Assembly: GCF_037658235.1 (NCBI RefSeq) | Contig: NZ_JBBJLN010000008.1 | Location: 1-64,000 of the forward strand | DNA: 64,000 bases | DNA from: Yunchengibacter salinarum | Lineage (GTDB): Bacteria > Pseudomonadota > Alphaproteobacteria > Sphingomonadales > Kordiimonadaceae | Reading direction: 5' to 3' | In this document: positions 35,490-44,190 of the stretch, piece by piece | Numbering within the stretch: position 1 is the stretch's first letter | Layout: the number at the start of each line of letters is the position of its first letter | The notes under the pieces: generated by a model | What the model was told of the DNA's origin: nothing | Database searches by the model: none | Seen by the model: only the letters and a program-made list of their open reading frames with translations | Made by a program: the position numbers and the translations under genes

Positions 35490-36005
35490 ATGGGGGATAC
35501 ACCAGACACGCAAGACCAATCAGGCACGCATCGGCCAATGCCACCGGCGCGGCCCGCTGCCCGCAGCGAGGTGACGCGCGCACGCACCGCCAGCATATTG
35601 GGCATTCTTGGTGCCGTGCCTTTTGTCCTGATGGCACTGGCGATCGTTTTCACCAAAGGGCCCATGGCCGATTTCGCGCTGATGGCGCTGATGGGTTACG
35701 GGGCGGTGATCCTGTCTTTTCTGGGGGGCATTGTATGGGGCCATACCCTGAATGACGACGGCGCCGTGGTGTTTCGCCTGATATACAGCGTGATCCCGTC
35801 CCTGATGGCCTGGTCCGCCCTGATCATGCCGACCCAGCCGGGTCTGGTGGTGCTGATGGGCGGTTTCGTGATGGCGGCCATCCACGATATGGGCGTGGGG
35901 CGACTTGGCGGGTTTCCGCGCTGGTTCACGGCCCTCAGGCGCAACCTTACCATCATCGTCATGGCCAGCCTGCTGATCGCGTTCATCGAGGGCTTCAAGG
36001 GCTGA
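35490..36005 (+). CDS. DUF3429 family integral membrane protein
   Basis: A 171-residue membrane protein with about five hydrophobic segments after a polar, proline-rich lead of 35 residues. The segment order, with ILGILGAVPFVLMALAIVF first, then LMGYGAVILSFLGGIVWG and a final ...RRNLTIIVMASLLIAFIEG, matches DUF3429 proteins, which have no established function. GAGGAGAAGG is 5-10 bases before the ATG at 35490, so I reject the longer frame from 35418. It stands alone, divergent from zwf and convergent with the SDR gene. Confidence 0.8.
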   Translation: MGDTPDTQDQSGTHRPMPPARPAARSEVTRARTASILGILGAVPFVLMALAIVFTKGPMADFALMALMGYGAVILSFLGGIVWGHTLNDDGAVVFRLIYSVIPSLMAWSALIMPTQPGLVVLMGGFVMAAIHDMGVGRLGGFPRWFTALRRNLTIIVMASLLIAFIEGFKG

Positions 36006-36011
36006 TCCCGG

Positions 36012-36040
36012 CGCCCGGTGTCCCGCAAGGTGACCGGGCG
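36012..36040. terminator. hairpin between convergent genes, likely bidirectional terminator
   Basis: CGCCCGGT (36012-36019) pairs perfectly with ACCGGGCG (36033-36040) across a 13-base loop. It lies between the stop codon of the DUF3429 gene at 36005 and the stop of the SDR gene at 36046. There is no T tract. Confidence 0.5.
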
Positions 36041-36045
36041 ACCAT

Positions 36046-36786
36046 TCAGGGGGGCACTTCCGCGCCCGCCCAGTCATATACCCGCCCGGTCTGTTCCGGC
36101 GTGGCGGCGTTCACCACATCCAGCAGGCAGCGGGCCGCATGGTCCGGGCTGAAAAGCTGGCTTTGGGGCACATGGGCCTGAAACGGGTCCGACAGCGCCG
36201 TGTCCACCGTGCCGGGATGCAGCCCCATCACCACCGTCTGGCTGTTACGGCGGGCCTGTTCGATGGACAGAGTCTTGAGAATCTGGTTCAGCGCCGCCTT
36301 GGACGCCCGGTAGCTGACCCAGCCGCCAATGCGATTATCCGAAATGCTGCCCACGCGGGCGCTGAGGGCGGCGAACACGCCGGGCCGGTCCCGCGCCATC
36401 AGGGGCAGGAAATGGCGCGCCACCATGGCCGGGCCGATGCTGTTGACCCGGAACAGGTGCGCCATGGTCTCCGCCTCGATCTGACGCATGGACTTTTCGG
36501 GTCCAAAACGATCGCCGTGCAATATACCGGTGGTGATCATCACCAGATGCACCGGCCCCGCGCGGGCGATCGCATCGGCCACCCGCGCCAGGGCATCGCC
36601 GTCCAGCATATCCGCCTGATGCACGGACATGCGACTGTGCCTGACCGGCCTGGGGTTGCGGGCCACCGCATCCACATGGGCGACGCCCGCATGGCTCAGA
36701 AGGCGGCCTGTTACAGCCTGACCGATGCCCCCCGATGCGCCGACCACCACCGCGCGGATCGGATCGGTTTCATTGAAAAGCGGCAT
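36046..36786 (-). CDS. short-chain dehydrogenase/reductase family protein
   Basis: A 246-residue SDR oxidoreductase. The nucleotide motif is VVGASGGIGQAV (residues ~14-25), the active-site YRASK motif has Tyr and Lys four apart (YxxxK), and the catalytic Ser lies in ARVGSISDN. The NTG-like motif is ITTGIL. The sequence resembles the C-factor (CsgA)/YgfF-like SDR group, whose substrates are mostly unknown. It is convergent with the DUF3429 gene and lies 83 bases downstream of the symporter gene on the same strand. Confidence 0.82.
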   Translation of the reverse strand: MPLFNETDPIRAVVVGASGGIGQAVTGRLLSHAGVAHVDAVARNPRPVRHSRMSVHQADMLDGDALARVADAIARAGPVHLVMITTGILHGDRFGPEKSMRQIEAETMAHLFRVNSIGPAMVARHFLPLMARDRPGVFAALSARVGSISDNRIGGWVSYRASKAALNQILKTLSIEQARRNSQTVVMGLHPGTVDTALSDPFQAHVPQSQLFSPDHAARCLLDVVNAATPEQTGRVYDWAGAEVPP

Positions 36787-36869
36787 GGTCCCTCCTTGCG
36801 TTCCAGCGAGCGTTCAAACGGGCATTCCATTCGGTCCCCCTTGTTCGCAAGGAACGGACAGGAAGATCA

Positions 36870-38333
36870 TCAGGAGGCGCCCTGATCCGCCTCCGCCGCT
36901 TCGGTATGGGCCGCTTCGGTATGGGCCTGGCGGGCACGGATCATGCCCTTGCGCAGCCAGACATAGGCGAGCGCGGCGAGAATGCCGGGCATGGCCTCGA
37001 ACACACCGGTGTGCAGGCCAAGCTGGCGCCAGACCAGCGCCACGGTCACGCCAATCACCATCATCATGACGGTCTGTGCCTCGCTCGGCTTCATGCCGAG
37101 CGTATAAATGACCAGCACCGGCGCGAAGGCGGACCCCAGCACGCCCCAGCTCAGCACCACCAGGGTGAACACGCTCTGCGGCCCGGCAATGGCGATGCCC
37201 AGCGCAAACAGGGTGACCAGAACACTCATGGATTTCACCTGCCAGGTGCGCTCGAAGCGCTGGGGCAGCAGATCGTGGGTCAGGGCGCTGGAACAGGACA
37301 GCACCAGGCTGTCGGCGGTGGACATGGTGGCGGCGAAAATCCCCGCCAGCACCAGCCCGACGAACACCGGATGCAACAAGTCCTGCGCCATCATGGGCAG
37401 GGCCAGTTCCGGGTCGCTGGTATCCAGGCCCGGCAGATAAATCTTGGACAACATGCCCACGACCACGGCCATCAGATAGAACAGGCTGAAAAAGCCGTAA
37501 TACCAGACCCGCGTGCGGACCAGATGGTCCGGGTTGTCCAGCGACATGAAGCGCACCATGATGTGCGGTTGGCCGATCACGCTGAGCCCGGCGAACATCC
37601 AGCCAAGAATGAACAATATGATCCCCATGGCGCCGGGGAACAGCACTTCATCCGCGCCGGGGGACAGGTCGAGAAAGCCCGGCACCTCCGACAGGCGGTC
37701 CAGCGTGCCGCCAAAGCCGCCAAGGCCCTGCACGCCGAAATACATCAGGGTGAACATGGCGACGATCATGACCGCGCTTTGCGCCACATCGGTCCAGATC
37801 GAGGCGCGCAAACCCCCTGCCCAGCAATAGCCCGCCACCGCCACGGCCACGATGATCGAACCGGTCACCTGCGGCCAGTCCAGAATGGCGAACAGCGCCT
37901 TGCCCCCGGCGGACAGTTGCGCCGCCGCGTAGGAGCCAAGAAAGATCACCGAGATCAACGCCGCCAGAAAGCGCACCTCCCGGTAATGCTCGCCGGTCCA
38001 GCGGGAAATCACCCCGGCGAAGGACAATTCCCGCGTGGTTTCCGTATAGGCACGCAATTCCTTGTGAATATAAAGGGAGGCCAGAAAATCCCCGAAAATC
38101 CAGCCAAAGGCCATCCAGACGGTGGAAAGCCCCACCGCATAGGTGTAGCCGATCACGCCGATGAACATATAGCCGCTATTATTGGTGGCCACGGCGGACA
38201 GGCCGGTAAACAGGGGCGATATGCCCTTGCTGGCCAGATAATAATCTTCCTTGGACTTGTGGCTTTTCAGATGGGACGACATGCCCACCAGGAAAAAAGC
38301 CAACAGGAAAAACAGAAAACTGACCAGAACCAT
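36870..38333 (-). CDS. sodium:solute symporter family (SSS) transporter
   Basis: A 487-residue protein with about 13 membrane segments typical of the SSS/PutP fold: LASKGISPLFTGLSAVATNNSGYMFIG near the N-terminus, GGLRASIWTDVAQSAVMIVA in the middle, and ATMSTADSLVLSCSSALTHDL, which contains the Na+-site serines conserved in PutP-like proteins. It should couple Na+ entry to uptake of an organic solute. Proximity to the ectoine genes makes a compatible solute or proline plausible, but nothing in the sequence fixes it. I start at the ATG at 38333, which directly opens the first membrane segment. The last residues are an Ala/Glu/His-rich tail. Confidence 0.87.
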   Translation of the reverse strand: MVLVSFLFFLLAFFLVGMSSHLKSHKSKEDYYLASKGISPLFTGLSAVATNNSGYMFIGVIGYTYAVGLSTVWMAFGWIFGDFLASLYIHKELRAYTETTRELSFAGVISRWTGEHYREVRFLAALISVIFLGSYAAAQLSAGGKALFAILDWPQVTGSIIVAVAVAGYCWAGGLRASIWTDVAQSAVMIVAMFTLMYFGVQGLGGFGGTLDRLSEVPGFLDLSPGADEVLFPGAMGIILFILGWMFAGLSVIGQPHIMVRFMSLDNPDHLVRTRVWYYGFFSLFYLMAVVVGMLSKIYLPGLDTSDPELALPMMAQDLLHPVFVGLVLAGIFAATMSTADSLVLSCSSALTHDLLPQRFERTWQVKSMSVLVTLFALGIAIAGPQSVFTLVVLSWGVLGSAFAPVLVIYTLGMKPSEAQTVMMMVIGVTVALVWRQLGLHTGVFEAMPGILAALAYVWLRKGMIRARQAHTEAAHTEAAEADQGAS

Positions 38334-38557
38334 TGTGCCCCCCGGATAGCAGATTGTGCGCACATTCCCGGATCGCCCGGCCAGGACCGCCCGGTGCGCG
38401 CATCAGGAGCCTTTCACAAAGCGGCCCCGCTTGCAAATCGCGCAGGTCATGAGCCATGTGGGCGCATACTGTAAAAGACACAGGAAAGGGGCCGGACACG
38501 CGCCCGCCCCCCTGTTTCACCTGCGCCGCCTGTTTCGCCGGTACCGTCGGCAGCCCC

Positions 38558-40009
38558 CTACACGGCGGCGAGGGAGACCGCGTCCTTCTCGGTTTTCTTT
38601 TCCACCAGTTCCCGGTGCAGCGCCCTGATGGCCTTGTGCTCGTCTTCCACTTTCACCACGAAGCGCACATCCTTGCGGCGGGAGGAATGCTGCATGGCCA
38701 GAATGGGCAGCCCCTCGTCACACAGCGCCTTGGTGGCCAGGGAGAGCAGGGCACTGTCCGCCAGGTCGGACGCGATCACGGATACGATCGCCACCTTGCG
38801 CACGGACACTTCCGCCCCCGGCAGAGCCTCTTCCAGGCTGCTGACGATGCGCTTCACGGTCTTGAGCGGGCGCGCCAGATAATGGGTGATGGAATTGGCG
38901 TTCATGTCCTTGCTGATGGCGCGGACCTTGTACTTGTCCAACTCCTTCATGATCATGCTGTCATAACCGGGGAAGCCGGCCATGTCCTGCTCGAACACCT
39001 CGATGGCATAGATGTCGTCGCGCCCCGTGATGATCTCGGCGCGGGGATCGTCCCGCTCCCAGTCATTGGAGATCACCGTGCCTTCATGCTCCGGCTCGAA
39101 GGTGTTCTTGATGCGCAGCGGAATATCGAGCTGGCGCAGCCCCCGCGCGGCGCGGGGGTGGATGGCTTCCATGCCCATATTGGACAACTGGTCGGCCACG
39201 TCATAATTGGTGCGGCCCATGGGGATGGCATTATCCGCGCCCACCACGCGCGGGTCGGCACTGGACAGGTGATATTCCTTGTGGATGATCGCCTCGCGGG
39301 CATGGGTGATGCAGGCGATCTTGGAAAAGGTCACTTCCGAATAGCCCCGGTCATAGGTGCGCATCAGCCCTTCAGCGCAGTGGGCATACCCCGTGGCCAC
39401 CGGCAGTTCGCGGGTCAGGTCCATGTCCTTGAAGGTATTGGTGATGCGTTCGTCCAGGGTCGGCTGATCATCTTCCTTCCAGCCGGTCAGGTCCGCGAAG
39501 CGGGCATTGACGCCAAGATCCTGAAGCATCAGCGTGGTGTTGAAGGCGCTGTGCGCCTCCCCCAGCCCGGCGAGCATTTCCCGCACATTGTTCAGCAGCT
39601 CGCCCAGATGAAACTGCCCGAAGGAACACAGGGAGTTCAGGTCGTTCAACGCATTGCGCGCGCCTTCCAGCCGCTCGATGATGAAGGAATCCGCCTTTTC
39701 CCGCAGCTTGGGCGTCTCGGAAAACATCTCGTCATTGATGGCCAGCATGGCGGTCTGCACCTCGGACATCTCGTTTTCCCAGTCGTCCGCCTTGTCGGAT
39801 GTGCGGAACACCTCGAACACACCGGGGTCGCCGCCGCGCTTGTCTTCCAGTAGCTTGTCCGTGATGCCGCCATAGGCGGACACAACGAAGATACGGTTAT
39901 ACAGCCGCTCCCCGGTTCGGCTGCCGACAAACACATTGGCCTCGGTCGCCCGGAAATCGGACATGGACGTGCCGCCCACCTTTTCGACCGTATGGTTTTC
40001 CCCGAACAT
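38558..40009 (-). CDS. ask: aspartate kinase of the ectoine pathway
   Basis: A 483-residue aspartokinase of the Ask_Ect type, which makes aspartyl-phosphate for ectoine synthesis. The start HTVEKVGGTSMSDF with the KxGGTSM kinase motif, RLYNRIFVVSAYGGITDKLLE, and RGYSEVTFSKIACITHAREAIIHKEYHLSSADPR are hallmarks of the ectoine-specific form. Two ACT-like units follow, near IVSVIASDLADSALLS. It is the third gene of ectA-ectB-ask, 112 bases after ectB. Start choice: GAGGG lies nine bases before the ATG at 40009 but abuts the ATG at 40018. A longer frame to 40156 would overlap ectB. No ectC separates it from ectB, which is unusual. Confidence 0.92.
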   Translation of the reverse strand: MFGENHTVEKVGGTSMSDFRATEANVFVGSRTGERLYNRIFVVSAYGGITDKLLEDKRGGDPGVFEVFRTSDKADDWENEMSEVQTAMLAINDEMFSETPKLREKADSFIIERLEGARNALNDLNSLCSFGQFHLGELLNNVREMLAGLGEAHSAFNTTLMLQDLGVNARFADLTGWKEDDQPTLDERITNTFKDMDLTRELPVATGYAHCAEGLMRTYDRGYSEVTFSKIACITHAREAIIHKEYHLSSADPRVVGADNAIPMGRTNYDVADQLSNMGMEAIHPRAARGLRQLDIPLRIKNTFEPEHEGTVISNDWERDDPRAEIITGRDDIYAIEVFEQDMAGFPGYDSMIMKELDKYKVRAISKDMNANSITHYLARPLKTVKRIVSSLEEALPGAEVSVRKVAIVSVIASDLADSALLSLATKALCDEGLPILAMQHSSRRKDVRFVVKVEDEHKAIRALHRELVEKKTEKDAVSLAAV

Positions 40010-40121
40010 GAATTCCATCCCTCTAGCGCGCCAGACGCTTTTTCTGCTTGAAGTGTCCATGCCGCCAACGCACAGCGGCAGCGTGCCGGGCGGAAACATC
40101 CCGCCCGGCCCGATAACGAGC

Positions 40122-41411
40122 TTATTCCGCGGCGGCCGCCGGATGATCCGCGGCAACCCGATCCACCGACCGGGCCAGGATATCCAGGCCCCGTTTCAGG
40201 TCTTCCATTTCAATGGTCAGCGGGATCAGACACTTGACCACTTCATCCCGCGGCCCTGCGGTTTCGATGATCATATTGTGCTCGAACGCCACGCCGGTGA
40301 TAGCATCGGCCACGGCGGGATCATCAAAGGCCAGGCCCTGCATCATGCCACGGCCCTTGCGGCGCACACCCAGCGCCTTGTGCCGGGCAGCGATGGCGTC
40401 CAGCGCCTCGGCCACCACATCGGCCTTTTCGCGCACGGATTTCTCGAACCGGTCGTCGGACCAGAACTTGTCCATGGCCGCCTTGGCGGTGACAAAGGCA
40501 TGGGCATTGCCCCGGAAGGTGCCGTTATGCTCGCCCGGTTTCCAGATATCCAGATCCTTGCGCACCAGCACGATGGCCGCCGGCAGGCCCAGCCCCGACA
40601 GGGACTTGGACATGTTGATCATGTCCGGCTTGATGCCCGACGGCTCGAAGCTGAAAAAGGTGCCGGAACGGCCACAGCCCGCCTGAATATCATCAGCGAT
40701 CAGCAGGATGTCGTGGGCGCGGCAGATTTCCTCCAGCCGCTTCATCCACTGGAAGCTGGCCACATTCAGGCCGCCTTCGCCCTGAATGCCCTCGAACAGA
40801 ACGGCGGCGGGCTTGTCGATGCCGCTGGAGGGATCGTTCAGGCATTGCTCGAAATAGGTGAGCGTGTCCACGCCCTCCCCCATATAGCCGTCATAGGGCA
40901 TACGCTGCACACCGCAAAGCTGGGCGCCCGCGCCGCAGCGGTGGTGCTGGTTGGCACTGGCCGCCAGCGCCCCCATGGTCACGCCGTGGAAACCATTGGT
41001 GAAGGCAATGATATTGGTGCGCCCGGTCACCTTGCGCGCCAGCTTCATGGATGCTTCCACGCAGTTGGTGCCGGTGGGGCCGGTGAACTGGATCAGATAG
41101 TCCATGTCCCGCGGGCGCAGGATCTTGTCCTGAAGCGTCTCGATGAACTCGGCCTTGGCCCTGGAGTGGAAGTCCAGCCCGTGCACGATGCCCCCTTCAC
41201 GGATATAGGCGACCAGCGCCTCCACCATGTCCGGGTCGTTATGGCCATAGTTGAGCGCCCCCGCGCCGGCGAGAAAGTCCAGATATTTTTCGCCGTCCTC
41301 GCTGTACATATAGGCGCCTTCGGCCTTGTTGAAGACAACGGGCACGCTGCGGCAATAGCTGCGCACGGCGCTTTCATACTGCTCGAAAATATCCGCCTTG
41401 TTATCGGTCAT
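40122..41411 (-). CDS. ectB: L-2,4-diaminobutyrate:2-oxoglutarate aminotransferase
   Basis: A 429-residue class III PLP aminotransferase that converts aspartate-semialdehyde to 2,4-diaminobutyrate. The start motif SYCRSVPVVFNKAEGAYM, LDFLAGAGALNYGHNDP, FTGPTGTNCVEASMKLARK and the PLP lysine K269 in NMSKSLSG are those of EctB. AAGGAG is eight bases before the ATG at 41411, which decides against the open frame to 41519. Second gene of the cluster, 132 bases after ectA. Confidence 0.95.
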   Translation of the reverse strand: MTDNKADIFEQYESAVRSYCRSVPVVFNKAEGAYMYSEDGEKYLDFLAGAGALNYGHNDPDMVEALVAYIREGGIVHGLDFHSRAKAEFIETLQDKILRPRDMDYLIQFTGPTGTNCVEASMKLARKVTGRTNIIAFTNGFHGVTMGALAASANQHHRCGAGAQLCGVQRMPYDGYMGEGVDTLTYFEQCLNDPSSGIDKPAAVLFEGIQGEGGLNVASFQWMKRLEEICRAHDILLIADDIQAGCGRSGTFFSFEPSGIKPDMINMSKSLSGLGLPAAIVLVRKDLDIWKPGEHNGTFRGNAHAFVTAKAAMDKFWSDDRFEKSVREKADVVAEALDAIAARHKALGVRRKGRGMMQGLAFDDPAVADAITGVAFEHNMIIETAGPRDEVVKCLIPLTIEMEDLKRGLDILARSVDRVAADHPAAAAE

Positions 41412-41543
41412 TGCAGATCTCCTTGATCGCTCGAATGGGTGTAGCGCGCCTTCTCCCGGCGCGGGGTGTTCCAAAATGTCACTTGGGCGGGGCGGGCGCC
41501 TGCCCGGCCGGGCAAACACGGCCCCTCACCGGCCATGGGGGGT

Positions 41544-42053
41544 TCAGGCCGGTGGATCGAATGGCCCGATACGCATGAGAATCTCCGAATCATGCTCACC
41601 GTAAAAGTGCCGGTCCCGCTCGAAGAAGGGCTCATGGGTCCAATCCGCCTTCAAATCCCGCGCGAGCGACTTGAACATGCCCCAGCTCGCCGCGTTGTCT
41701 TCCGTGATCGTGGTTTCCTGATAGCGCACGTCCGCCGCGGCGGGGCGGCGCAGAATGTCCATCATCAGGCGCTTGCCAAGGCCCAGCCCGCGCGCCGCTT
41801 CGGAAACCGCAACCTGCCAGATGAACAGCGTATCATCTTTGCCCGGCACCAGATAGCCCGACACGAAGCCGACCACATCCCCGTTCAACAGGGCAATGGC
41901 CGAGGTGCCGGCGAAATGCGTGGTTTGCAACAGGTTGCAATAAGCCGAGTTGCGATCCAGCGGCGGGCAGCTTTCGATCAGGCGGTGAACCGCCATGCCT
42001 TCTTCGGGTTTGGGCGCCCTTATGGTCAGGTCGGCGTCCCCTTTATCAGCCAT
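41544..42053 (-). CDS. ectA: L-2,4-diaminobutyrate N-gamma-acetyltransferase
   Basis: A 169-residue GNAT acetyltransferase that forms N-gamma-acetyl-diaminobutyrate. It has IRAPKPEEGMAVHRLIESCPPLDRNSAYCNLL at the substrate end, VAVSEAARGLGLGKRLM as the acetyl-CoA loop, and ETTITEDNAASWGMFKSLAR, all characteristic of EctA. The ATG at 42053 has AAGGAAAAGGAAG upstream, deciding against the frame to 42233. It is the first gene of the ect cluster and diverges from a MarR-type gene, the arrangement known for ectR-ectABC loci. Confidence 0.94.
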   Translation of the reverse strand: MADKGDADLTIRAPKPEEGMAVHRLIESCPPLDRNSAYCNLLQTTHFAGTSAIALLNGDVVGFVSGYLVPGKDDTLFIWQVAVSEAARGLGLGKRLMMDILRRPAAADVRYQETTITEDNAASWGMFKSLARDLKADWTHEPFFERDRHFYGEHDSEILMRIGPFDPPA

Positions 42054-42460
42054 CAGGCTTCCTTTTCCTTCCCCCGTCGTGCGCCGCAAGGCCGCGCGGC
42101 ATAGGGAGAATGCCCTTAAGGGCTGCGCCTTCCCGCTCTTCAAAGGCCAGGAAAGCTTTGACAATCGATATGTTTGCGATCGGTAAATAGGCGAAACGCC
42201 CTGCATCGTCAACCGGAGTTGGGGGCGTTTCACGAAAAATTTTCTTGCAAACCCGCAATTCTGGCGCCTATTTTCACGCCATCACTTGATTCAACCCTCA
42301 GACAATCAAAATTTATTATCTAAGGGTTTCGCGTGGTTTCGTATGGGCCATCGGGGGCGAGCCATCCCCCGTTCTGGCTGCTTTGAAGCGATCTGTGACC
42401 GCACGCGGCAAGTGATGCTCAAAGACCGGGAAAAACTGGCAGGAATCGATAGAGACGCTT
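42054..42460. other. 407-base ectA-ectR divergent control region
   Basis: Two open frames reach into this gap from each side but lack start signals and family match, so I treat it as non-coding. It is clearly more A+T-rich than the genes around it (42140-42330). It holds the long imperfect inverted repeat at 42295-42326 and a TTGACA at 42157-42162 on the plus strand without a good -10 partner. Both ect and ectR promoters are expected here. Confidence 0.55.
42295..42326. promoter_or_regulatory. imperfect inverted repeat, candidate EctR operator
   Basis: A 32-base inverted repeat with 16-base arms that match at 12 positions. Its ends are CCCT and AGGG, with inner AGAcAAT and ATTaTCT. MarR-family regulators bind A+T-rich palindromes of this general form. 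It lies 242 bases from the ectA start and 134 bases from the ectR start, so it fits control of ectR at least as well as ectA. Binding is inference. Confidence 0.45.
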
Positions 42461-43060
42461 ATGGCCGGGGATATGACCACCCGCACCGAAACCGAAATGG
42501 GCGAAGACATCGTGGTCTCGCTCAGGCGCCTGATCCGGGCCACCGAACTGGATGCCCGTCGCCTGGCGAAGGAAACGGGGCTGACGGCCTCGCAATATCT
42601 GGTGCTGCAACTGCTGCAACGGGAACCGGGCGTGACCAATCGGCGCCTGTCGGAAGATGTGTCGCTTTCCCAGGCGACGGTGACCAGCCTGCTGGAAAAG
42701 CTGTCCGCCCGCGGCCTGATCCGCCGCGAACGGGGCAAAACGGATCTGCGGCGGCTGGAAGTCTATCTGACCGACGACGGCAGCGCCCTGCTGGACAAGG
42801 CGCCACCCATCCTGCAAGGTCGCCTGATCACCCGGCTTGCCAACCTGCCGGATTGGGAGCGGACCATGATTCTGGCCGCCCTGCAACGGCTGGAAAGCCT
42901 TCTGGAAGTGGGAGAACTGGATGCAGCACCGGTCCTTGCCACCGGCGCACTGGATGGCGCCGTTCCGGCGGCCAGGCCGGGCGATGCCAGCCGGGATGGC
43001 CTGCCCGAGTCCTCAAGGCGGCACCGCAGGGACACGCGCCCGCAACCCGGCAATGCCTGA
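42461..43060 (+). CDS. ectR: MarR family regulator of ectoine genes
   Basis: A 199-residue winged-helix regulator of the MarR family. The DNA-binding core is TGLTASQYLVLQLLQ, NRRLSEDVSLSQATVTSLLEKL as helix-turn-helix, and RRERGKTDLRRLEVYLTDDG as the wing. Divergent placement next to ectA matches EctR1, known from halophilic methylotrophs as a repressor of ectABC-ask. The last 40 residues are Ala-, Arg- and Pro-rich and probably disordered. ATG 42461 with GAGA eight bases upstream is chosen; ATG 42473 (after GGGG) is nearly as likely. The CNNM-type transporter gene follows by 54 bases, likely in the same transcript. Confidence 0.85.
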   Translation: MAGDMTTRTETEMGEDIVVSLRRLIRATELDARRLAKETGLTASQYLVLQLLQREPGVTNRRLSEDVSLSQATVTSLLEKLSARGLIRRERGKTDLRRLEVYLTDDGSALLDKAPPILQGRLITRLANLPDWERTMILAALQRLESLLEVGELDAAPVLATGALDGAVPAARPGDASRDGLPESSRRHRRDTRPQPGNA

Positions 43061-43114
43061 TCCCGTCATAATGGCCGCACCCCCGGCTCCGCGGCGCAGG
43101 AAGGGCGCCATCAT

Positions 43115-44143
43115 ATGACGCTGCTGCTGCTTTATCTGATGCTGGCGCTGGTGGTCTCGTTTCTGTGCTCGGTCGCGGAAGCGGTGTTCCTGTCCGCCCG
43201 GTCCAGCCATGTGCTGCATCTGGTGCAGAGCGGCGTTCCATGGGCCCGGAAACTGCTGTCCCTGCAAGCCGCGCCGGACAAGCCGCTGGCCGCCATCCTC
43301 ACCCTGAACACCATCGCCCACACGGTGGGCGCGGCGGGGGCCGGGGCGCAGGCGGCGCTGGTGTTCGGGGATGCTTGGGTGGGCGCCTTTTCCGCCGTGC
43401 TCACCTTTCTCATTCTGGTGTTGTCGGAAATCATTCCCAAAACCCTCGGCGCCACCTATTGGCGCGCGCTGCTGCATCCGGTGACCATTTTCATCGAAGG
43501 GCTGGCGGTGATGCTGGCGCCTTTTGTCTGGATGTCCCGGCGGCTCACCCGCCTGATCGCACCGGGCGGCGGAGACGACGAGGTAAGCCGCGAAGAGATC
43601 GTCGCCCTGATGGAAGCGGGGGCCGAAGGCGGCCATATCGGCGGCAGCGAAGTGGCGATCGTGCGCAATCTGATGCGGCTGGACCGGGTGCGCGTGCGCG
43701 ACGTGATGACACCGCGCCCGGTGGTGTTCGCCCTGCATGAAGACACCACCGTCAGCGCCCTGATGGCCGATGAAAAGGCCCGCCCCTTTTCCCGCATCCC
43801 CATCCATGGCGACGACGCGGACGCCATGACCGGCTTCATCCTGAAACAGGACGTGATGCTGGCCCAGGCGGAAGGGCGGGGGGAAACGCCGCTGAAGGCC
43901 CTGAAACGGGATTTTCTGGCCGTGCCGCCGGGGCTGACCCTGATCCGCCTGCTCAAGCATATGGTGGATGGCCACCACCATATCGCGCTGGTCTTTGACG
44001 AATTCGGCGGCTTTCAGGGTGTGGTCAGCCAGGAAGACCTGTTCGAGACCCTGATCGGATTGGAAATCATGGACGAGTCCGACCGCGTCGCGGACCTGCG
44101 TGCCCTGGCGGCCAAGGGCCGCCGCCGTCACATGACGGAATGA
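43115..44143 (+). CDS. CNNM/CorC-type transporter with DUF21 and CBS domains
   Basis: A 342-residue membrane protein of the hemolysin-C/CNNM family. The DUF21 membrane domain covers about residues 1-175, with PDKPLAAILTLNTIAHTVGAAGAG and SEIIPKTLGATYW, the conserved basic/acidic pieces of CNNM Mg2+ transporters. A cytoplasmic CBS pair follows (MRLDRVRVRDVMTPRPVVFAL; HIALVFDEFGGFQGVVSQEDL). There is no C-terminal CorC_HlyC domain, so it is a short form. Homologues export or exchange Mg2+ with Na+. Its place right after ectR suggests a link to salt stress, which is inference. A hairpin terminator follows the stop. Confidence 0.87.
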   Translation: MTLLLLYLMLALVVSFLCSVAEAVFLSARSSHVLHLVQSGVPWARKLLSLQAAPDKPLAAILTLNTIAHTVGAAGAGAQAALVFGDAWVGAFSAVLTFLILVLSEIIPKTLGATYWRALLHPVTIFIEGLAVMLAPFVWMSRRLTRLIAPGGGDDEVSREEIVALMEAGAEGGHIGGSEVAIVRNLMRLDRVRVRDVMTPRPVVFALHEDTTVSALMADEKARPFSRIPIHGDDADAMTGFILKQDVMLAQAEGRGETPLKALKRDFLAVPPGLTLIRLLKHMVDGHHHIALVFDEFGGFQGVVSQEDLFETLIGLEIMDESDRVADLRALAAKGRRRHMTE

Positions 44144-44153
44144 AGCATGGCAT

Positions 44154-44184
44154 GAAGCGTGGCCGGCATCCACCGGCCCGCTTC
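44154..44184. terminator. terminator hairpin between convergent CNNM and pyc genes
   Basis: GAAGCG-T-GGCCGG (44154-44166) pairs with CCGGCC-CGCTTC (44173-44184): 12 base pairs with one bulged T and a 6-base loop. It sits between two convergent stop codons and can serve both strands. No T tract is present. Confidence 0.6.
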
Positions 44185-44190
44185 GCGCCA

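Noticed and set aside
40122..40156. Apparent overlap of ask and ectB coding regions
   Set aside because: It arises only from the extended ask frame; the GAGGG-preceded ATG at 40009 removes the overlap.
42286..43071. 261-codon frame overlapping ectR in another phase
   Set aside because: The MarR protein in the competing frame matches its family throughout; this frame only contains low-complexity sequence.
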